From JAXLYE01 sp046351595 (lineage in GTDB: Bacteria > Myxococcota_A > Polyangia > Palsa-1104 > JAEUJZ01): DNA of 64,000 nt. The position numbers and the translations under genes were made by a program. This document shows, piece after piece, positions 7,957 through 20,071 of the stretch. Each line of letters begins with the position of its first letter. Position 1 is the stretch's first letter. The notes under the pieces were generated by a model. The model did not search any database. It was not told the origin of the DNA and saw nothing but the letters and a program-made list of their open reading frames with translations. Where the stretch lies: the NCBI GenBank assembly GCA_046351595.1, contig JAXLYE010000009.1, positions 434,001 through 498,000 on the forward strand. Reading direction: 5' to 3'.

Positions 7957-9831
7957 GTGCCGCGTCGCAGCAAGGCAGAGCGCGTCGATCCCACGGCCAC
8001 GGTCACGCTGCCGATCACGCCGCGGCAGCCGCGCCTGGGCTGGCACGGCATGGAGCGCAGCGAGCTGCCGCCGCGCGCCGCCCACAAGCCCGAGATCATC
8101 GAGTGGATCGATCGGTCGCTCGCGCCCGCGCGCCCGCAGCCGGAGTCCGGCGCGGCGCAGGCCGCAGGGCAGGGCGGACCGGCACCGCCGCCCAACCGGC
8201 TGATCCTCGCCAGCGACAACCTGCACGCGCTGCAAGCACTGCTCGAGGAGCGCGACGCAGCGACGGGCGCGCCGCGTTACCGCGGCCAGGTCGATCTCGT
8301 CTACATCGATCCGCCGTTCATGGTGAACAGCGACTTCTACGCGGCGCGGCGCGACACGGCCGGCGCGTCTAGGAGCGCGCGCGCGGACGGCCCGGACGAT
8401 CCGGGAGGCCCAGGCGCCGACGACGAGCCGCCGCTGGCCTACCGCGACACCTGGGCCGGCGGGCTCGATGAGTTCCTGTCGATGCTGCGTGATCGCCTGG
8501 TGCTGCTGCGCGAGCTGCTGCGTGACACCGGCTCGATCTACGTCCACCTCGATCGCCGCGCCTGCCACTACGTGAAGGTGCTGCTCGACGAGATCTTCGG
8601 CTACGACTGCTTCCGCAACGAGATCACGTGGCGCCGCGCCAACGCGCACAACGATCCCAACCGCTTCGGCGCGATCACGGACGCCATCCTGTTCTACGTG
8701 CGCTCGGCGCGGGCCGATGTGCGGCCGTACTTCCGCGACGTGCACGTGCCCTACAGCGCCGACTACGTGCGCAGCCACTTCCACACCATCGAGGAGGCGA
8801 GCGGCCGCCGCTATCGCCTGGTGCCGCTCGATGCGCCGCGTCACGGCGACGGCGGCAACCTGGTGTACGAGTGGCGCGGGCGCTGGCCGGCACCGACGCG
8901 CACCTGGGCGTGCCGGCGCGAGGTGATGGAAGAGCTCGAGGCGCAGGGCCGCATCGCCTACACCTCGGCGGGAACACCGACGCTGCGCCGCTACCTCGAC
9001 GAGTCGCCGGGGCACGTGGCGCAGAGCCTGTGGGACGACATCCCGCCGGTCAACCCGATGGCGCACGAGCGGCTCGGCTACCCGACGCAGAAGCCGCTGG
9101 CGCTGCTGACGCGGGTGCTGCGCGCTTCGTGCCCGCCGGGCGGCCTGGTGCTCGACTGCTTCGCCGGCAGCGGCACCACCTGCGAGGCCGCCGAGCGCCT
9201 GGGCTGCCGCTGGATCGGCATCGACAGCAGCCGCGTCGCCATCGCCACCGCGCGGCGGCGTCTCGTGCGCCTGCACGGGCAGCCCGTGCAGTCGGAGCCG
9301 GCGGCGGCGCGCTACCGCACCTGCGAGAGCTGCAGCGCGGTCTCGCGCCTGATCCCAACGGGCCGTGATGCCGGGCCGCTGTGCGTCCGCCCGTTCGTGG
9401 TGGAGGCGTGCGGCACGGCCCGCAGCGACGGGCTGGGCGTCGAGCTTCGGGCGACGGTCAGCGGCCGGACGGTCACGGTCTCGCTGGTCGCGGTGACCGG
9501 ACCCGCGCCCGCGGACCGTGGCTCGAGCGCGCGCAAGAAGGGCAGGGCGACGGCGCGCGTGGTGCCTGCTGCGGGCAAGGCAACGCGACCCGTGTCGGCC
9601 GACCTCGACGCCTGGTCCATCGACTGGCAGTACGGCCAGCGCAGCGACGGCGAAGGCCAGCCGATCCTGAGCCCGGGCTGGCACGGCACGCGCTCGCCCC
9701 GCGGCACCGAGCCGCTCGCACCCAGCGCCTCGTTCACCTACGCGGCGCCGGGCCGCTACACCATCGCGGCGCGCGTGCTCGACCGCCACGGCCGAGCGGG
9801 CGAGGCGCGGCTGTCCGTCGACATCGCCTAG
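7957..9831 (+). CDS. Site-specific DNA methyltransferase (adenine-N6/cytosine-N4, type III Mod-like), orphan
   Basis: The protein has 624 residues. The catalytic motif DPPF is at 118-121 (VYIDPPFMVNSDF) and precedes the SAM-binding motif FAGSGTT (402-408), the beta-class order. YPTQKPLALLTRVL just before it is also characteristic. The C-terminal ~40 residues (SFTYAAPGRYTIAARVLDRHGRAG) look like a PKD-type beta-sandwich end, a known appendage in this methylase group. GTG 7957 lies 4 nt after the acyltransferase stop. No restriction subunit is found on either side, so it is an orphan methylase or part of a split system. The target sequence cannot be read. Confidence 0.85.
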   Translation: MPRRSKAERVDPTATVTLPITPRQPRLGWHGMERSELPPRAAHKPEIIEWIDRSLAPARPQPESGAAQAAGQGGPAPPPNRLILASDNLHALQALLEERDAATGAPRYRGQVDLVYIDPPFMVNSDFYAARRDTAGASRSARADGPDDPGGPGADDEPPLAYRDTWAGGLDEFLSMLRDRLVLLRELLRDTGSIYVHLDRRACHYVKVLLDEIFGYDCFRNEITWRRANAHNDPNRFGAITDAILFYVRSARADVRPYFRDVHVPYSADYVRSHFHTIEEASGRRYRLVPLDAPRHGDGGNLVYEWRGRWPAPTRTWACRREVMEELEAQGRIAYTSAGTPTLRRYLDESPGHVAQSLWDDIPPVNPMAHERLGYPTQKPLALLTRVLRASCPPGGLVLDCFAGSGTTCEAAERLGCRWIGIDSSRVAIATARRRLVRLHGQPVQSEPAAARYRTCESCSAVSRLIPTGRDAGPLCVRPFVVEACGTARSDGLGVELRATVSGRTVTVSLVAVTGPAPADRGSSARKKGRATARVVPAAGKATRPVSADLDAWSIDWQYGQRSDGEGQPILSPGWHGTRSPRGTEPLAPSASFTYAAPGRYTIAARVLDRHGRAGEARLSVDIA

Positions 9832-9889
9832 CTCCTCGATAGGGAGTCCCCGACGACGCGCCCGCCCGCCCTCGGCGCAGGCGCCGTGA

Positions 9890-9895
9890 TACGAT
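9890..9895 (+). promoter_or_regulatory. Candidate -10 element for the H-NOX operon
   Basis: TACGAT stands out in very GC-rich sequence within the 149-bp gap before the H-NOX gene. It would give a leader of about 80 nt ending in the AGGAGGAG ribosome site at 9969-9976. No convincing -35 box is visible. Confidence 0.3.
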
Positions 9896-9980
9896 GGAGC
9901 TTCCCCTCGCCCGCCTCGAGTGCGCAGCCGGCACCCGGGGGCGCGGCGCGAGGAGCACGACGCTCGCCAGGAGGAGCCTC

Positions 9981-10558
9981 ATGTACGGCCTAGTCAACCT
10001 CGCGGTGAAGGAGCTTGTGACCTCGAACTTCGGCGCCGAGAAGTGGGAAGAGGTCAAGCGCCGGGCGGGCTTCCAGCACGAAACCTTCAACCGCATGGAG
10101 GCGTACCCCGACGCGCTGACCTATCAGCTCGTCGGGGCCGTCAGCGAGGTCCTGGGCATCACGCCGGATCAGGCGCTGCAAGCCTTCGGCGAGTACTGGG
10201 TGCTCTACACCGGGCGGCACGGCTACGGCCACCTGTTCACCGTCGCGGGCGCGAACCTCTGGGACTTCCTGCACAACCTCGACAACCTGCACAGCCGCGT
10301 CGGACAGAACTTCCCGCAGCTCGTGCCGCCGTCGTTCCTGTGCGACGACCTGGATGCGCACACCGTCCGCATGCACTACTACAGCGAGCGCAAGGGCCTG
10401 TGCCCGATGGTGATCGGCCTGCTGACCGGGCTGGGCAAGCACTTCCACACCGGCATCCGCATCGAGCACCCGGTGTGCGTGCGCGACCCGGCCGATCACT
10501 GCGAGTTCGTCGTCCACGTCGGCGACGCTGCAGGGCCGAGCAGCCAGGCGCCTGCGCG

Positions 10559-10562
<4 letters not shown>
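9981..10562 (+). CDS. H-NOX heme protein (nitric oxide sensor)
   Basis: ATG 9981 follows AGGAGGAG (9969-9976) and gives 193 residues starting MYGLVN, the canonical H-NOX start. The proximal heme ligand is His104 in NLDNLH, followed by Pro116-Pro117. The propionate-binding YxSxR motif is Y133-S135-R137 (YYSERKGL). The position of the distal tyrosine of oxygen-binding Thermoanaerobacter H-NOX is non-Tyr here (Pro142 region), which by analogy favours NO over O2. The stop codon overlaps the ATG of the hybrid kinase (ATGA), so the two proteins should be made together. An upstream in-frame ATG (9894) lacks a ribosome site and is rejected. Confidence 0.93.
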
Positions 10563-13114
<2,552 letters not shown>

Positions 13115-13140
13115 CCCGGTGATCCACTGCGAGGACCGCG

Positions 13141-13554
13141 ATGAGGCGACAATCGAACCTGAGGGTGCTTCTGGTCGACGACGATCCGGTCGCGGTCACG
13201 GTCGTTCGGCGCTGGCTCGAGACCGCGGGCTACGAGGTCATCGCGCGCGACACGCCGTTCGGCACCTCGGGGCTGATCCTCAAGCACCGGCCGGATCTGC
13301 TGATCCTCGACGTCGAGATGCCCGGGCTCGACGGTGAGCTCCTCGCCGCCGCGATCGCCAAGGGCAGCCACCACGTCGAGATCATCTTCTACTCGGGCAA
13401 GGACGCGGACGTGCTGGCGCGGCTCGTCGCCAAGCACGGCGCGCTCGGCGCGATCCACAAGTCCAGCGAGGGCCAGGCCTTTCTGAACGAGTTCAATAAT
13501 CTCGTGGCGATCTGGCTCAGCCGCAACCCGCGCCGGCCGGGTCGCTCGTCGTGA
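13141..13554 (+). CDS. Single-domain response regulator
   Basis: This is a 137-residue stand-alone receiver. Acidic residues in LLVDDDP, the phospho-acceptor Asp in LLILDVEMPG and a Lys in the IHKSSE segment are all present. There is no output domain, so it works by protein contact or as a phosphate shuttle. It starts 26 nt after the hybrid kinase with GAGGACCGCG before ATG, in the same direction, and is the natural acceptor of the kinase's Hpt phosphate. Confidence 0.88.
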   Translation: MRRQSNLRVLLVDDDPVAVTVVRRWLETAGYEVIARDTPFGTSGLILKHRPDLLILDVEMPGLDGELLAAAIAKGSHHVEIIFYSGKDADVLARLVAKHGALGAIHKSSEGQAFLNEFNNLVAIWLSRNPRRPGRSS

Positions 13555-13573
13555 GCCGGCCCCGGGCGGCGGG

Positions 13574-14602
13574 CTACATCTTGGGCAGGACGATGCCGCT
13601 GCCGTTGCCGAGCGTGAACTCGACGGGCGCGGCGCCGCTGACGATGCCGTGGCGGTATACGACCTTGTACTGGAAGCTCGGGAAGCTGCCGGGCAGGTCG
13701 AGGTCGATCTTCCAGCGCTCGAAGTCCGTCGACAGATCCGAGCTCCAGTAGATCTTGTTCTTGTCGCCCGAGGCGCCCATCGGCAGCGTCTTCCAGGTCG
13801 TGCCGCCGTCGGTCGAGTAGACGAAGCGCAGCTCCTTGTCGTAGTCGAGATCCTCGACGGTGAAGCTCAGCGTGCCGGTGACGCCGCCGGTGCCGAAGCG
13901 CGCGGTGCTGCCGCCCCAGTCGACGCTCAGCGTCGTGTAGTCGTTGTACGGCTCGCGCCACGTCATCGCGTAGAGCTCACCGTTGTTGTCGTCGTAGAAG
14001 GTGTTGCCGGCGCCGTCCTCGTACCAGGCGCCGAAGGTGAAGGTGCCCTGGAACGAGGTGCTCTTGACCGGCACGTGCCACTCTTCGTAGCCGTCGGGGT
14101 GGCGGCCGAAGTACGTGCCGACCGCGGTGGTGGGGTCGGGCTTGCCGACCTCGCGGAAGACGACGCCGACCTTCTTGTAGGCGATGTCCGCGGCGGGGTT
14201 GGGCTTGACGGCCAGCTTGATGAAGACGGTGACCGACATGCAGCCGTAGCGGCTGTTGCAGTTGGAGAAGTCGCGCCAGCTCTCGTTGTAGTAGCGGACC
14301 TGGCTCAGGTCGCGACGGCCCGAGCGCTCGTACCAGTGCTGCTGGCCGTAGGCGATGACCTCCTGGCCGCGCTGCTCGACGGGATCGCCGGCCACGGCGG
14401 CGCCGGGAGCGGCGGGCTCACAGCCGGGCAGGAGGCCCAGCGCGGCGGCCAGGCCCGAGGTGGCGACGACGGAGGGCACGACCGGCGCGGGCAGCGAGCG
14501 CAGGGCGGCCTCCAGGGTCTGGGCGAACGTCGGGCGACGCGGGGCGCCCTGTGGATTGGGAGTGTTGCGGGCGCCGGGGGCGCTGGAATCAGGGTGGCTC
14601 AT
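13574..14602 (-). CDS. Secreted, possibly lipid-anchored protein with two carbohydrate-binding-like beta modules
   Basis: ATG 14602 (MSHPDSSAPG) gives 342 residues. The reading frame is open further upstream but only across antisense sequence of the next gene. A hydrophobic segment ends in ALGLLPGC, which could be a lipobox, although the N-terminal extension before it is long. Two beta-sandwich modules follow, about 115-215 and 220-340. Features such as FTFGAWYEDGAGNTFYDDNNGE and FVYSTDGGTTW resemble starch/glycogen-binding CBM21-type modules. No catalytic domain is present. The role may be glycan binding at the cell surface. The assignment to a CBM family is inference. Confidence 0.6.
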   Translation of the reverse strand: MSHPDSSAPGARNTPNPQGAPRRPTFAQTLEAALRSLPAPVVPSVVATSGLAAALGLLPGCEPAAPGAAVAGDPVEQRGQEVIAYGQQHWYERSGRRDLSQVRYYNESWRDFSNCNSRYGCMSVTVFIKLAVKPNPAADIAYKKVGVVFREVGKPDPTTAVGTYFGRHPDGYEEWHVPVKSTSFQGTFTFGAWYEDGAGNTFYDDNNGELYAMTWREPYNDYTTLSVDWGGSTARFGTGGVTGTLSFTVEDLDYDKELRFVYSTDGGTTWKTLPMGASGDKNKIYWSSDLSTDFERWKIDLDLPGSFPSFQYKVVYRHGIVSGAAPVEFTLGNGSGIVLPKM

Positions 14603-14786
14603 CAGGAAACCTCGGAGGATGCGGGGTGGGCGAATGCTGCGGCGCTTATAACGAAGCCGGGGGCCGCGCGGCAAGGGCCGCGTCGAGACAAAAGCGGGCT
14701 TCCTTGGCGTCGGCGGCGCGGGCGATGATGGTCGTGCAAGCGGGCCCACGCCGGGTCCGGACCCGATCGCCGAGACAGGAGGGAGC

Positions 14787-15710
14787 ATGGCCGCCTGGCG
14801 CTTTGCCATCGTCACCGACGTGCACGTGTACGCGAGCGGCAAGGTGCCGCAGGACTTCGTGACCCTCATCGGCGAGCTGCGCGCTCTTGCGCCGCGCTTC
14901 GTCGTGAGCAGCGGCGACGCCACCGTCGGCAACGAGGACGACGGGGTGGGCGCCGACAAGGTCCGCTCGTGGTGGCAGGCCTACCGCGGCGCGCTGCAGC
15001 CGCTCGCCGACGACGGCGTCGGCCTGCTGGCGATCGCCGGCAACCACGACTACTACACGCCCGCGCACCGCAGCGAGTACGCGAACGCCTGGCCCGACCT
15101 CGGCGAGCGCTTCGCCGACGTGGCGGCGCTGTCGGGGCGGCCGCCGCTTTACTACTCGTTCGACGTCGACGGCGTCCACTTCATCCTGCTGCACGTCGTC
15201 GACCAGAAGCTCGAGCCCGAGGTCGAGGAGTGGCTGCGCGCGGACCTCGCCTCGCCGGCCGCGCAGTCGGCGGCGCTGAAGCTGTGCATCGGCCACGTGC
15301 CGCTGGTGTCGATGATGGGCAAGACCAGCGAGAGCTACCGCGACCACCTCGGGACGCTTCTGGCCGAGGGCGGCGTCGCGGCGTACTTCTCGGGGCACGA
15401 GCACTTGACCTGGGATCAGGAGCTGCGCTTCGGCGACCGCTCGCTGCGCCAGATCCACGTCGGCAGCTCGAGCGGCACCTACCACTTCCCGCTGAAGAAG
15501 TCGGTCTACGAGGCCGACTGCGCCGACAGCGTCGGGACGCTGCCGTACTCGGGGACGCGCTTCGGCGTGTCGATCAGCAAGAAGGACGGCAAGCCCTACC
15601 AGGACGACAAGGTCTGCTGCTGCGTCGTCGAGCTCGATGACACCACCTACGACGTCCGCCACCTGACGCTGCGCGGCGGCAAGCTGGTCCCCTTCGGCGC
15701 GGCGCCCTAG
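14787..15710 (+). CDS. Calcineurin-like metallophosphoesterase
   Basis: The protein has 307 residues. All class III phosphoesterase motifs are present: DVH (IVTDVHVY), GDA (SSGDATVG), GNHD (IAGNHDYY), GHVP and GHEH (FSGHEHL). It has no signal peptide, so it is probably cytoplasmic; the substrate could be a cyclic nucleotide, nucleotide or phosphoprotein. GGAGGGAGC precedes ATG 14787. It is divergent from the secreted CBM-like protein, with 184 bp between them. Confidence 0.85.
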   Translation: MAAWRFAIVTDVHVYASGKVPQDFVTLIGELRALAPRFVVSSGDATVGNEDDGVGADKVRSWWQAYRGALQPLADDGVGLLAIAGNHDYYTPAHRSEYANAWPDLGERFADVAALSGRPPLYYSFDVDGVHFILLHVVDQKLEPEVEEWLRADLASPAAQSAALKLCIGHVPLVSMMGKTSESYRDHLGTLLAEGGVAAYFSGHEHLTWDQELRFGDRSLRQIHVGSSSGTYHFPLKKSVYEADCADSVGTLPYSGTRFGVSISKKDGKPYQDDKVCCCVVELDDTTYDVRHLTLRGGKLVPFGAAP

Positions 15711-15768
15711 CGAGCCGCAAAACGAGCCAGCGAATGCCAGGGAGAATGCCTGCTAGGCTGCGCAGGAC

Positions 15769-17559
15769 ATGAACCTCGGGCGCTCGTACCTCGGCGGCGT
15801 GCACTACCTGGCGGCGCTGTCGCTGCTCGGCGCGATCTTCCTCGGGATCGTGATCAGCCACCCGCCGCCGGCGGTGCGCGGGGCGGACACGCCGCCGTCA
15901 CAGTTCTCGGCGGCGCGGGCCGAGCGTGACGTGCGCGGGCTGACCGCGTTCGGGCCGCGGGCCGTTGGTGCGCGCTGGTCCAAGGTGCCCGGCCAGCCGG
16001 CGACCCCGGCGCACGAGGCGTCGCGGATCTGGGTCGAAGGCCGCCTGCGTGAGCTCGGGCTGTCGCCGATCGAGCAGGCGGGTGATGCGTGCGACGGCCC
16101 GACCTGCGGCCGCGTCGTCAACGTGCTGGCGCGCCTGGATCCGCCGGGGGTCGCGCCGGGCACGCCGGCGCTGCTGCTGCTCGCGCACTACGACTCGGTG
16201 CCGCAGGGACCGGGCGCGGGCGATGACGCGGCGGGCGTGGCGACGATCTTCGAGACGCTGCGCGCGCTGCAGCACGAGCCGCCCGCGTGGCGGCACCCGC
16301 TGATCGTGGTCATCGACGACGGCGAGGAGGCGGGCCTCCTGGGGGCGCGCCTGTTCATGCAGCACCCCTGGGCGCAGCAGGTCGGCGTGGTCCTCAACTT
16401 CGAGGCGCGCGGCACCGCGGGCCAGGCGGCGATGTTCGAAACCAGCCCCCGCAGCCTGTGGCTGGTCCGCGAGTACGCGCGCGCCGTCGAGCGACCGGTC
16501 GCCGCCTCGGTGATCTACCCCCTGTACAAGCGCCTGCCGAACGACACCGACCTGACGGTGACCAGCGCCGCCGGGCTGCAGGGCCTGAACTTCGCCTTCG
16601 CCGAGCGCGACTGGCTGCAGCACACGCAAAAGGACTCGATCGAGAACCTGGACCTGCGCAGCGTGCAGCACATGGGCGACCAGGCGCTGGCGGTGGCGCG
16701 GCGGCTTCTCGCGCGCGAGGTCTGGCCGCACCCGTCCGGCGACGGCGATCCCGACGGCGACGGGGTCTGGTTCGAGCTGTTCACGCAGCGGCTCGTGGTC
16801 TACTCGGCCGCGACGGCGCGGCTGCTCGCGCTGGGGCAGCTCGCGATCTTTTTGGCGGCGCTCGCTGTGGTGCTGCGGCGCGACGGGCGCACCGGGGCGC
16901 GCTGGCTGGGCATCGGGCTCGTGCGCGCGCTGCTCGCCGTGATCGTCGCGGTGGCCACGGGCTTCGTCATCGTCGCGGTCATCAAGCTCCTGGCCGGTCG
17001 GCCGCGGCCGTGGCGGACCGCGCCGCTGCCGACGTGGGCGGCGCTGACCGCGGCGGCGCTCGCGGTGCCCAGCGCCCTGCAGCACCTGCTCGATCACCTG
17101 CGGCCGGCGCGATCGCTGCGCGCGATCTTCGCGAGCGCCGTGGGCGGCCTGCTGCCGTGGACGGTGCTGTCGATTGTGACCGCGTGGCGCGAGGTCGCGG
17201 CGAGCGCGCTGTTCCTGTGGCCGGCGCTGCTCGGCAGCACCGCGCTGCTCGCCGCCCTGCTGCGTACGCCGCGCGACGAGCGGGCCGACCAGGCCGGCAG
17301 CCCGCGCGCGCAGATCGCCTCGATCGCCTGGGTGCAGGCGGGCCTGCTCGGCGGCGCGCTGGTCTGGTTCCCGCTGGCGCGCATCCTGTACGTCATGGCC
17401 GGCGCCAACCTGCACGTCACCGCGACGCTGCCGGCCGGCCTGCTGATCGCGCTCAGCGATCCGCAGCACGCCCTTCTGCCGCCGCGGCTGCGGCCGCTCA
17501 TCCCGACGCTGCTCGGCCTGGTCGCTCTCGGCTGTATTGCTGCCGCCGCGTGGCTATAA
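15769..17559 (+). CDS. Membrane-bound M28-family metallopeptidase
   Basis: The protein has 596 residues. An N-terminal membrane anchor (about 9-28) precedes an M28 aminopeptidase domain. The zinc ligands and catalytic residues follow the family pattern: His140/Asp142 (AHYDS), Asp152 (AGDDAAG), Glu186-Glu187 (DDGEEAGLLG), Asp in NDTDLT near 258 and His285 (QHTQKD). Several C-terminal membrane helices (about 345-596) follow, the layout of the Pff1/Fxna-type vacuolar or ER peptidases. The active site should face the periplasm. TAGGCT at 15754-15759 is a plausible -10 with a leader of only a few bases; AGGAC precedes the ATG. Confidence 0.85.
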   Translation: MNLGRSYLGGVHYLAALSLLGAIFLGIVISHPPPAVRGADTPPSQFSAARAERDVRGLTAFGPRAVGARWSKVPGQPATPAHEASRIWVEGRLRELGLSPIEQAGDACDGPTCGRVVNVLARLDPPGVAPGTPALLLLAHYDSVPQGPGAGDDAAGVATIFETLRALQHEPPAWRHPLIVVIDDGEEAGLLGARLFMQHPWAQQVGVVLNFEARGTAGQAAMFETSPRSLWLVREYARAVERPVAASVIYPLYKRLPNDTDLTVTSAAGLQGLNFAFAERDWLQHTQKDSIENLDLRSVQHMGDQALAVARRLLAREVWPHPSGDGDPDGDGVWFELFTQRLVVYSAATARLLALGQLAIFLAALAVVLRRDGRTGARWLGIGLVRALLAVIVAVATGFVIVAVIKLLAGRPRPWRTAPLPTWAALTAAALAVPSALQHLLDHLRPARSLRAIFASAVGGLLPWTVLSIVTAWREVAASALFLWPALLGSTALLAALLRTPRDERADQAGSPRAQIASIAWVQAGLLGGALVWFPLARILYVMAGANLHVTATLPAGLLIALSDPQHALLPPRLRPLIPTLLGLVALGCIAAAAWL

Positions 17560-17560
17560 T
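17555..17560 (+). promoter_or_regulatory. TATAAT -10 element 6 nt before the start codon (leaderless gene)
   Basis: A perfect TATAAT, the only one noticed in this GC-rich stretch, overlaps the stop codon of the M28 peptidase. It ends 6 nt before ATG 17567. Transcription would begin at or beside the A of ATG, and no Shine-Dalgarno fits in the gap. Confidence 0.55.
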
Positions 17561-17566
17561 CCGCCC

Positions 17567-18844
17567 ATGCACCCCGTCAGGCAGAAGATCCGGCTGCTGC
17601 TGCGCGCGCTCGTGATCTTCTACCTGCTGGTGCGCACCGCGCTCGTCTACGTCGTCGGCTGGACCGTGATGCGCCTGGGCGGCCGCAGCCTGGCGGCGCG
17701 GCAGGCCTTCTTCGGCGAGTGCGTGCTGAACCTGTTCCGGCGCCTGGGCGCGACGTTCATCAAGGTCGGCCAGATCATGTCGACGCGGCCGGACCTCCTG
17801 CCGCCGCACATCATCCAGGCCCTGGCCAAGCTGCAGGACGACGTCGGGCCGTTCCCGTTCGCCAAGGTACGCGCGACCATCGAAGAGGACTTCGGCCGCG
17901 AGCTGTCGTCGCTGTTCACCGAGTTCTCGCCGCTGCCCATCGCCTCGGCGTCGGTGGCGCAGGTGCACAAGGCGCGGCTGCCGAGCGGCGAGCTGGTGGC
18001 GGTGAAGGTCCGCCGGCCCGACATCGAGGAGCTGTGCACGTTCGATCTCGGCGTGATGCGGCTGTACGCCCGCGTGCTCGAGCTGATCCCGTCGCTGCGC
18101 CTCTTGGCGCCGCTCGACAGCGTCGAGCAGTTCGGCCGCGCCATCCGCATGCAGCTCGACTTCACCGTCGAGGCGCAGAACAACCGCCGCTTCACCCGCA
18201 ACTTCGCCACGCTGCCCGAGGTCTGCCTGCCCCGGCTCCACGACGATCTGTGCAGCCGCCGCGTGCTGGTCATGGAGTTCATCGACGGCGTGAAGATCCT
18301 CGACTTCAAGCGCTCGGGCGTCGAGCCGCGGCGGCTCGGTCTGCTCGGCTTCCGGGTGATGCTGAAGATGATCTTCGCCGACGGCTTCGTGCACGCGGAC
18401 CTGCACCCGGGCAACATCCTGGTGACGCGCGACGGCCGCGTGGCCCTGCTCGACCTCGGGCTGGTGGCCGAGCTCGACGAGGAGCACCGCAGCGCCTTCA
18501 CGCGCTACTTCACGGCGTGGGCGCAGGGCGACGGGCTGACCATGGCCGACATCATGGTGACCCACTCGCCGGTGCCCTACGTCGGCGACCGCGAGGGCTT
18601 CCGGCGCGCGGTGCAGGAGTTCGTCAACCGCCTGCACGGCAAGCGCCTGGGCGAGGTCGAGGTCGCGGCCGTCGTCTACGAGATGCTGCAGATCCTGCGC
18701 CGCTTCCGCGTCCGCGTGAACGCGACCTTCACCATGGTCAACATCGCCATCGCGGTCACCGAGGGCATCGGCAAGCAGCTCGATCCGACGCTCGATCTCA
18801 TGGCCGAGGCCATGCCGTTCTTCGCCTCGCTGAGCCAGCTGTAG
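17567..18844 (+). CDS. ubiB: ABC1/AarF/UbiB-family atypical kinase
   Basis: The protein has 425 residues. An N-terminal hydrophobic segment (14-34) is followed by the hallmark KxGQ motif (FIKVGQIMSTRPDLLP) and the Ala-rich loop ASASVAQVHKA. Next come the VAVKV lysine, HADLHPGNI catalytic loop and LLDLGLV metal-binding Asp. Such proteins bind ATP at the membrane and support ubiquinone or other isoprenoid-lipid metabolism; no quinone genes adjoin it, so the role is general. ATG 17567 is favoured over the in-frame ATG at 17537, which lies inside the upstream gene. A perfect TATAAT sits 6 nt before it. Confidence 0.88.
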   Translation: MHPVRQKIRLLLRALVIFYLLVRTALVYVVGWTVMRLGGRSLAARQAFFGECVLNLFRRLGATFIKVGQIMSTRPDLLPPHIIQALAKLQDDVGPFPFAKVRATIEEDFGRELSSLFTEFSPLPIASASVAQVHKARLPSGELVAVKVRRPDIEELCTFDLGVMRLYARVLELIPSLRLLAPLDSVEQFGRAIRMQLDFTVEAQNNRRFTRNFATLPEVCLPRLHDDLCSRRVLVMEFIDGVKILDFKRSGVEPRRLGLLGFRVMLKMIFADGFVHADLHPGNILVTRDGRVALLDLGLVAELDEEHRSAFTRYFTAWAQGDGLTMADIMVTHSPVPYVGDREGFRRAVQEFVNRLHGKRLGEVEVAAVVYEMLQILRRFRVRVNATFTMVNIAIAVTEGIGKQLDPTLDLMAEAMPFFASLSQL

Positions 18845-18862
18845 CCGGCCCGGTCGCGGGGC

Positions 18863-20071
18863 TCAGTGGTGCATCGGTGAGCTCGGCGTCGGCGGTCCTG
18901 CGGGCGGCGTCGTGCCACCGGGCCGACCCGCGCCGTTGCTGCCCGGACCGGCCGACGTCGCCGACGGCGGCATCGGGCCGCGTCCGTGCTCGCCGTGCGG
19001 GTACAGGCCGCGGCGCTTGAGGAATTTCTCGAGGAACGCCATCTGGTTCGAGGTGATGTGCGCGTCGCGGATGGCCTGCGCGACCTCGCGCACGTTGCGC
19101 GCCTCCGAGGTCGAGGCCTCCTCCAGCTCTTGCGCGAACAGCGCCAGCGACTGCGAGGTGTGCGAGTAGCGGCGCCACAGCAGCACCAGCCACAGCACGG
19201 TCCCGACGAGCAGCAGCCCGAGCACCACTGCGATGCCGATCAGCACCGGCTCCAGCGGCGTCTTCTGCACGCTGCGCCCGAAGCCGACGCCCAGCCCCTC
19301 GCCGAGGCCGAGCCCGATCTCGTGCATGACCAGGCGCAGCGCCGGCATCTGATCCTTCATGCCGCTCTGGGTCAGGCCCTCCTGAAGGCCCAGCACCGCC
19401 TCGCGCGTGAAGGTGTGCGCGATGTAGCCGACGCCCGGCGCTACACGCTGCGTCAGGAAGCGCTCGGTGTGGGCGTCCAGATCGTGCCCGAGCTCGACCG
19501 AGGATCGCCGCAGCGACTGCACCACCCCATCGACCGCCGCGCGCATGAGCAGCGACGTCGCCGCCCCCAGGTCAGTCTCCGCGCTCCGGTGCAGCGCCGA
19601 GCCCATCGCCAGCACCGCGTCCTCGACGCCGCGGCGCAGCGCCCGCTCGAGCATCGGGCCCGTGCGGTCGACGAACTGCGCCATCGCGCTGTCGCCCTCG
19701 GCGCGCAGCGTATCGAGCGTGCTCTTCACCATGTTGTTGGTCAGCCGATCGAGCTTGGCCTGGGCCACTCCGTCGACGACGCCGGTGACGATCGAGGACG
19801 CGACGTCGTGCGCCATCTGCCGCAGCGCCGGATCGCCGAGCACCTCGGACATGACGCGGCGGCGCGTCGACTCGTCGACGTCCGTGACGCCTTCGTAGAA
19901 GCCGCGCACCGCGCCCTTGCCGGACTGCCGCGCGTACCACTGGATCGGGCTGCACCCGACCCACAGGAACGCCGTGAAAAAGAGGAACGCCGCCGCTCGC
20001 AGGGAAGCGCCCGCAAGCCGCATCGAAGACCGCTTCCCTGCCGCCCGTGAACCCCAGGTCGAGTCCATCAT
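18863..20071 (-). CDS. Membrane/secreted protein of unknown function with one transmembrane helix
   Basis: The protein has 402 residues starting MMDSTWG; GAGAGGAATCAC precedes ATG 20071. A hydrophobic N-terminal stretch ends FLWVGCSP, close to a lipobox though Trp is at -3. The bulk (60-265) is helical and rich in charged and Leu/Val residues. A strong membrane helix (about 275-300) is followed by a cytoplasmic or periplasmic helix and a Gly/Pro/His-rich disordered tail ending SSPMHH. I recognise no family. It is convergent with the ABC1 kinase gene (18-bp gap). Confidence 0.7.
   Translation of the reverse strand: MMDSTWGSRAAGKRSSMRLAGASLRAAAFLFFTAFLWVGCSPIQWYARQSGKGAVRGFYEGVTDVDESTRRRVMSEVLGDPALRQMAHDVASSIVTGVVDGVAQAKLDRLTNNMVKSTLDTLRAEGDSAMAQFVDRTGPMLERALRRGVEDAVLAMGSALHRSAETDLGAATSLLMRAAVDGVVQSLRRSSVELGHDLDAHTERFLTQRVAPGVGYIAHTFTREAVLGLQEGLTQSGMKDQMPALRLVMHEIGLGLGEGLGVGFGRSVQKTPLEPVLIGIAVVLGLLLVGTVLWLVLLWRRYSHTSQSLALFAQELEEASTSEARNVREVAQAIRDAHITSNQMAFLEKFLKRRGLYPHGEHGRGPMPPSATSAGPGSNGAGRPGGTTPPAGPPTPSSPMHH

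Noticed and set aside
9920..10558. Extension of the hybrid kinase frame over the H-NOX gene
   Set aside because: The H-NOX protein in the other frame has all heme motifs; the kinase start ATG 10559 overlaps its stop.
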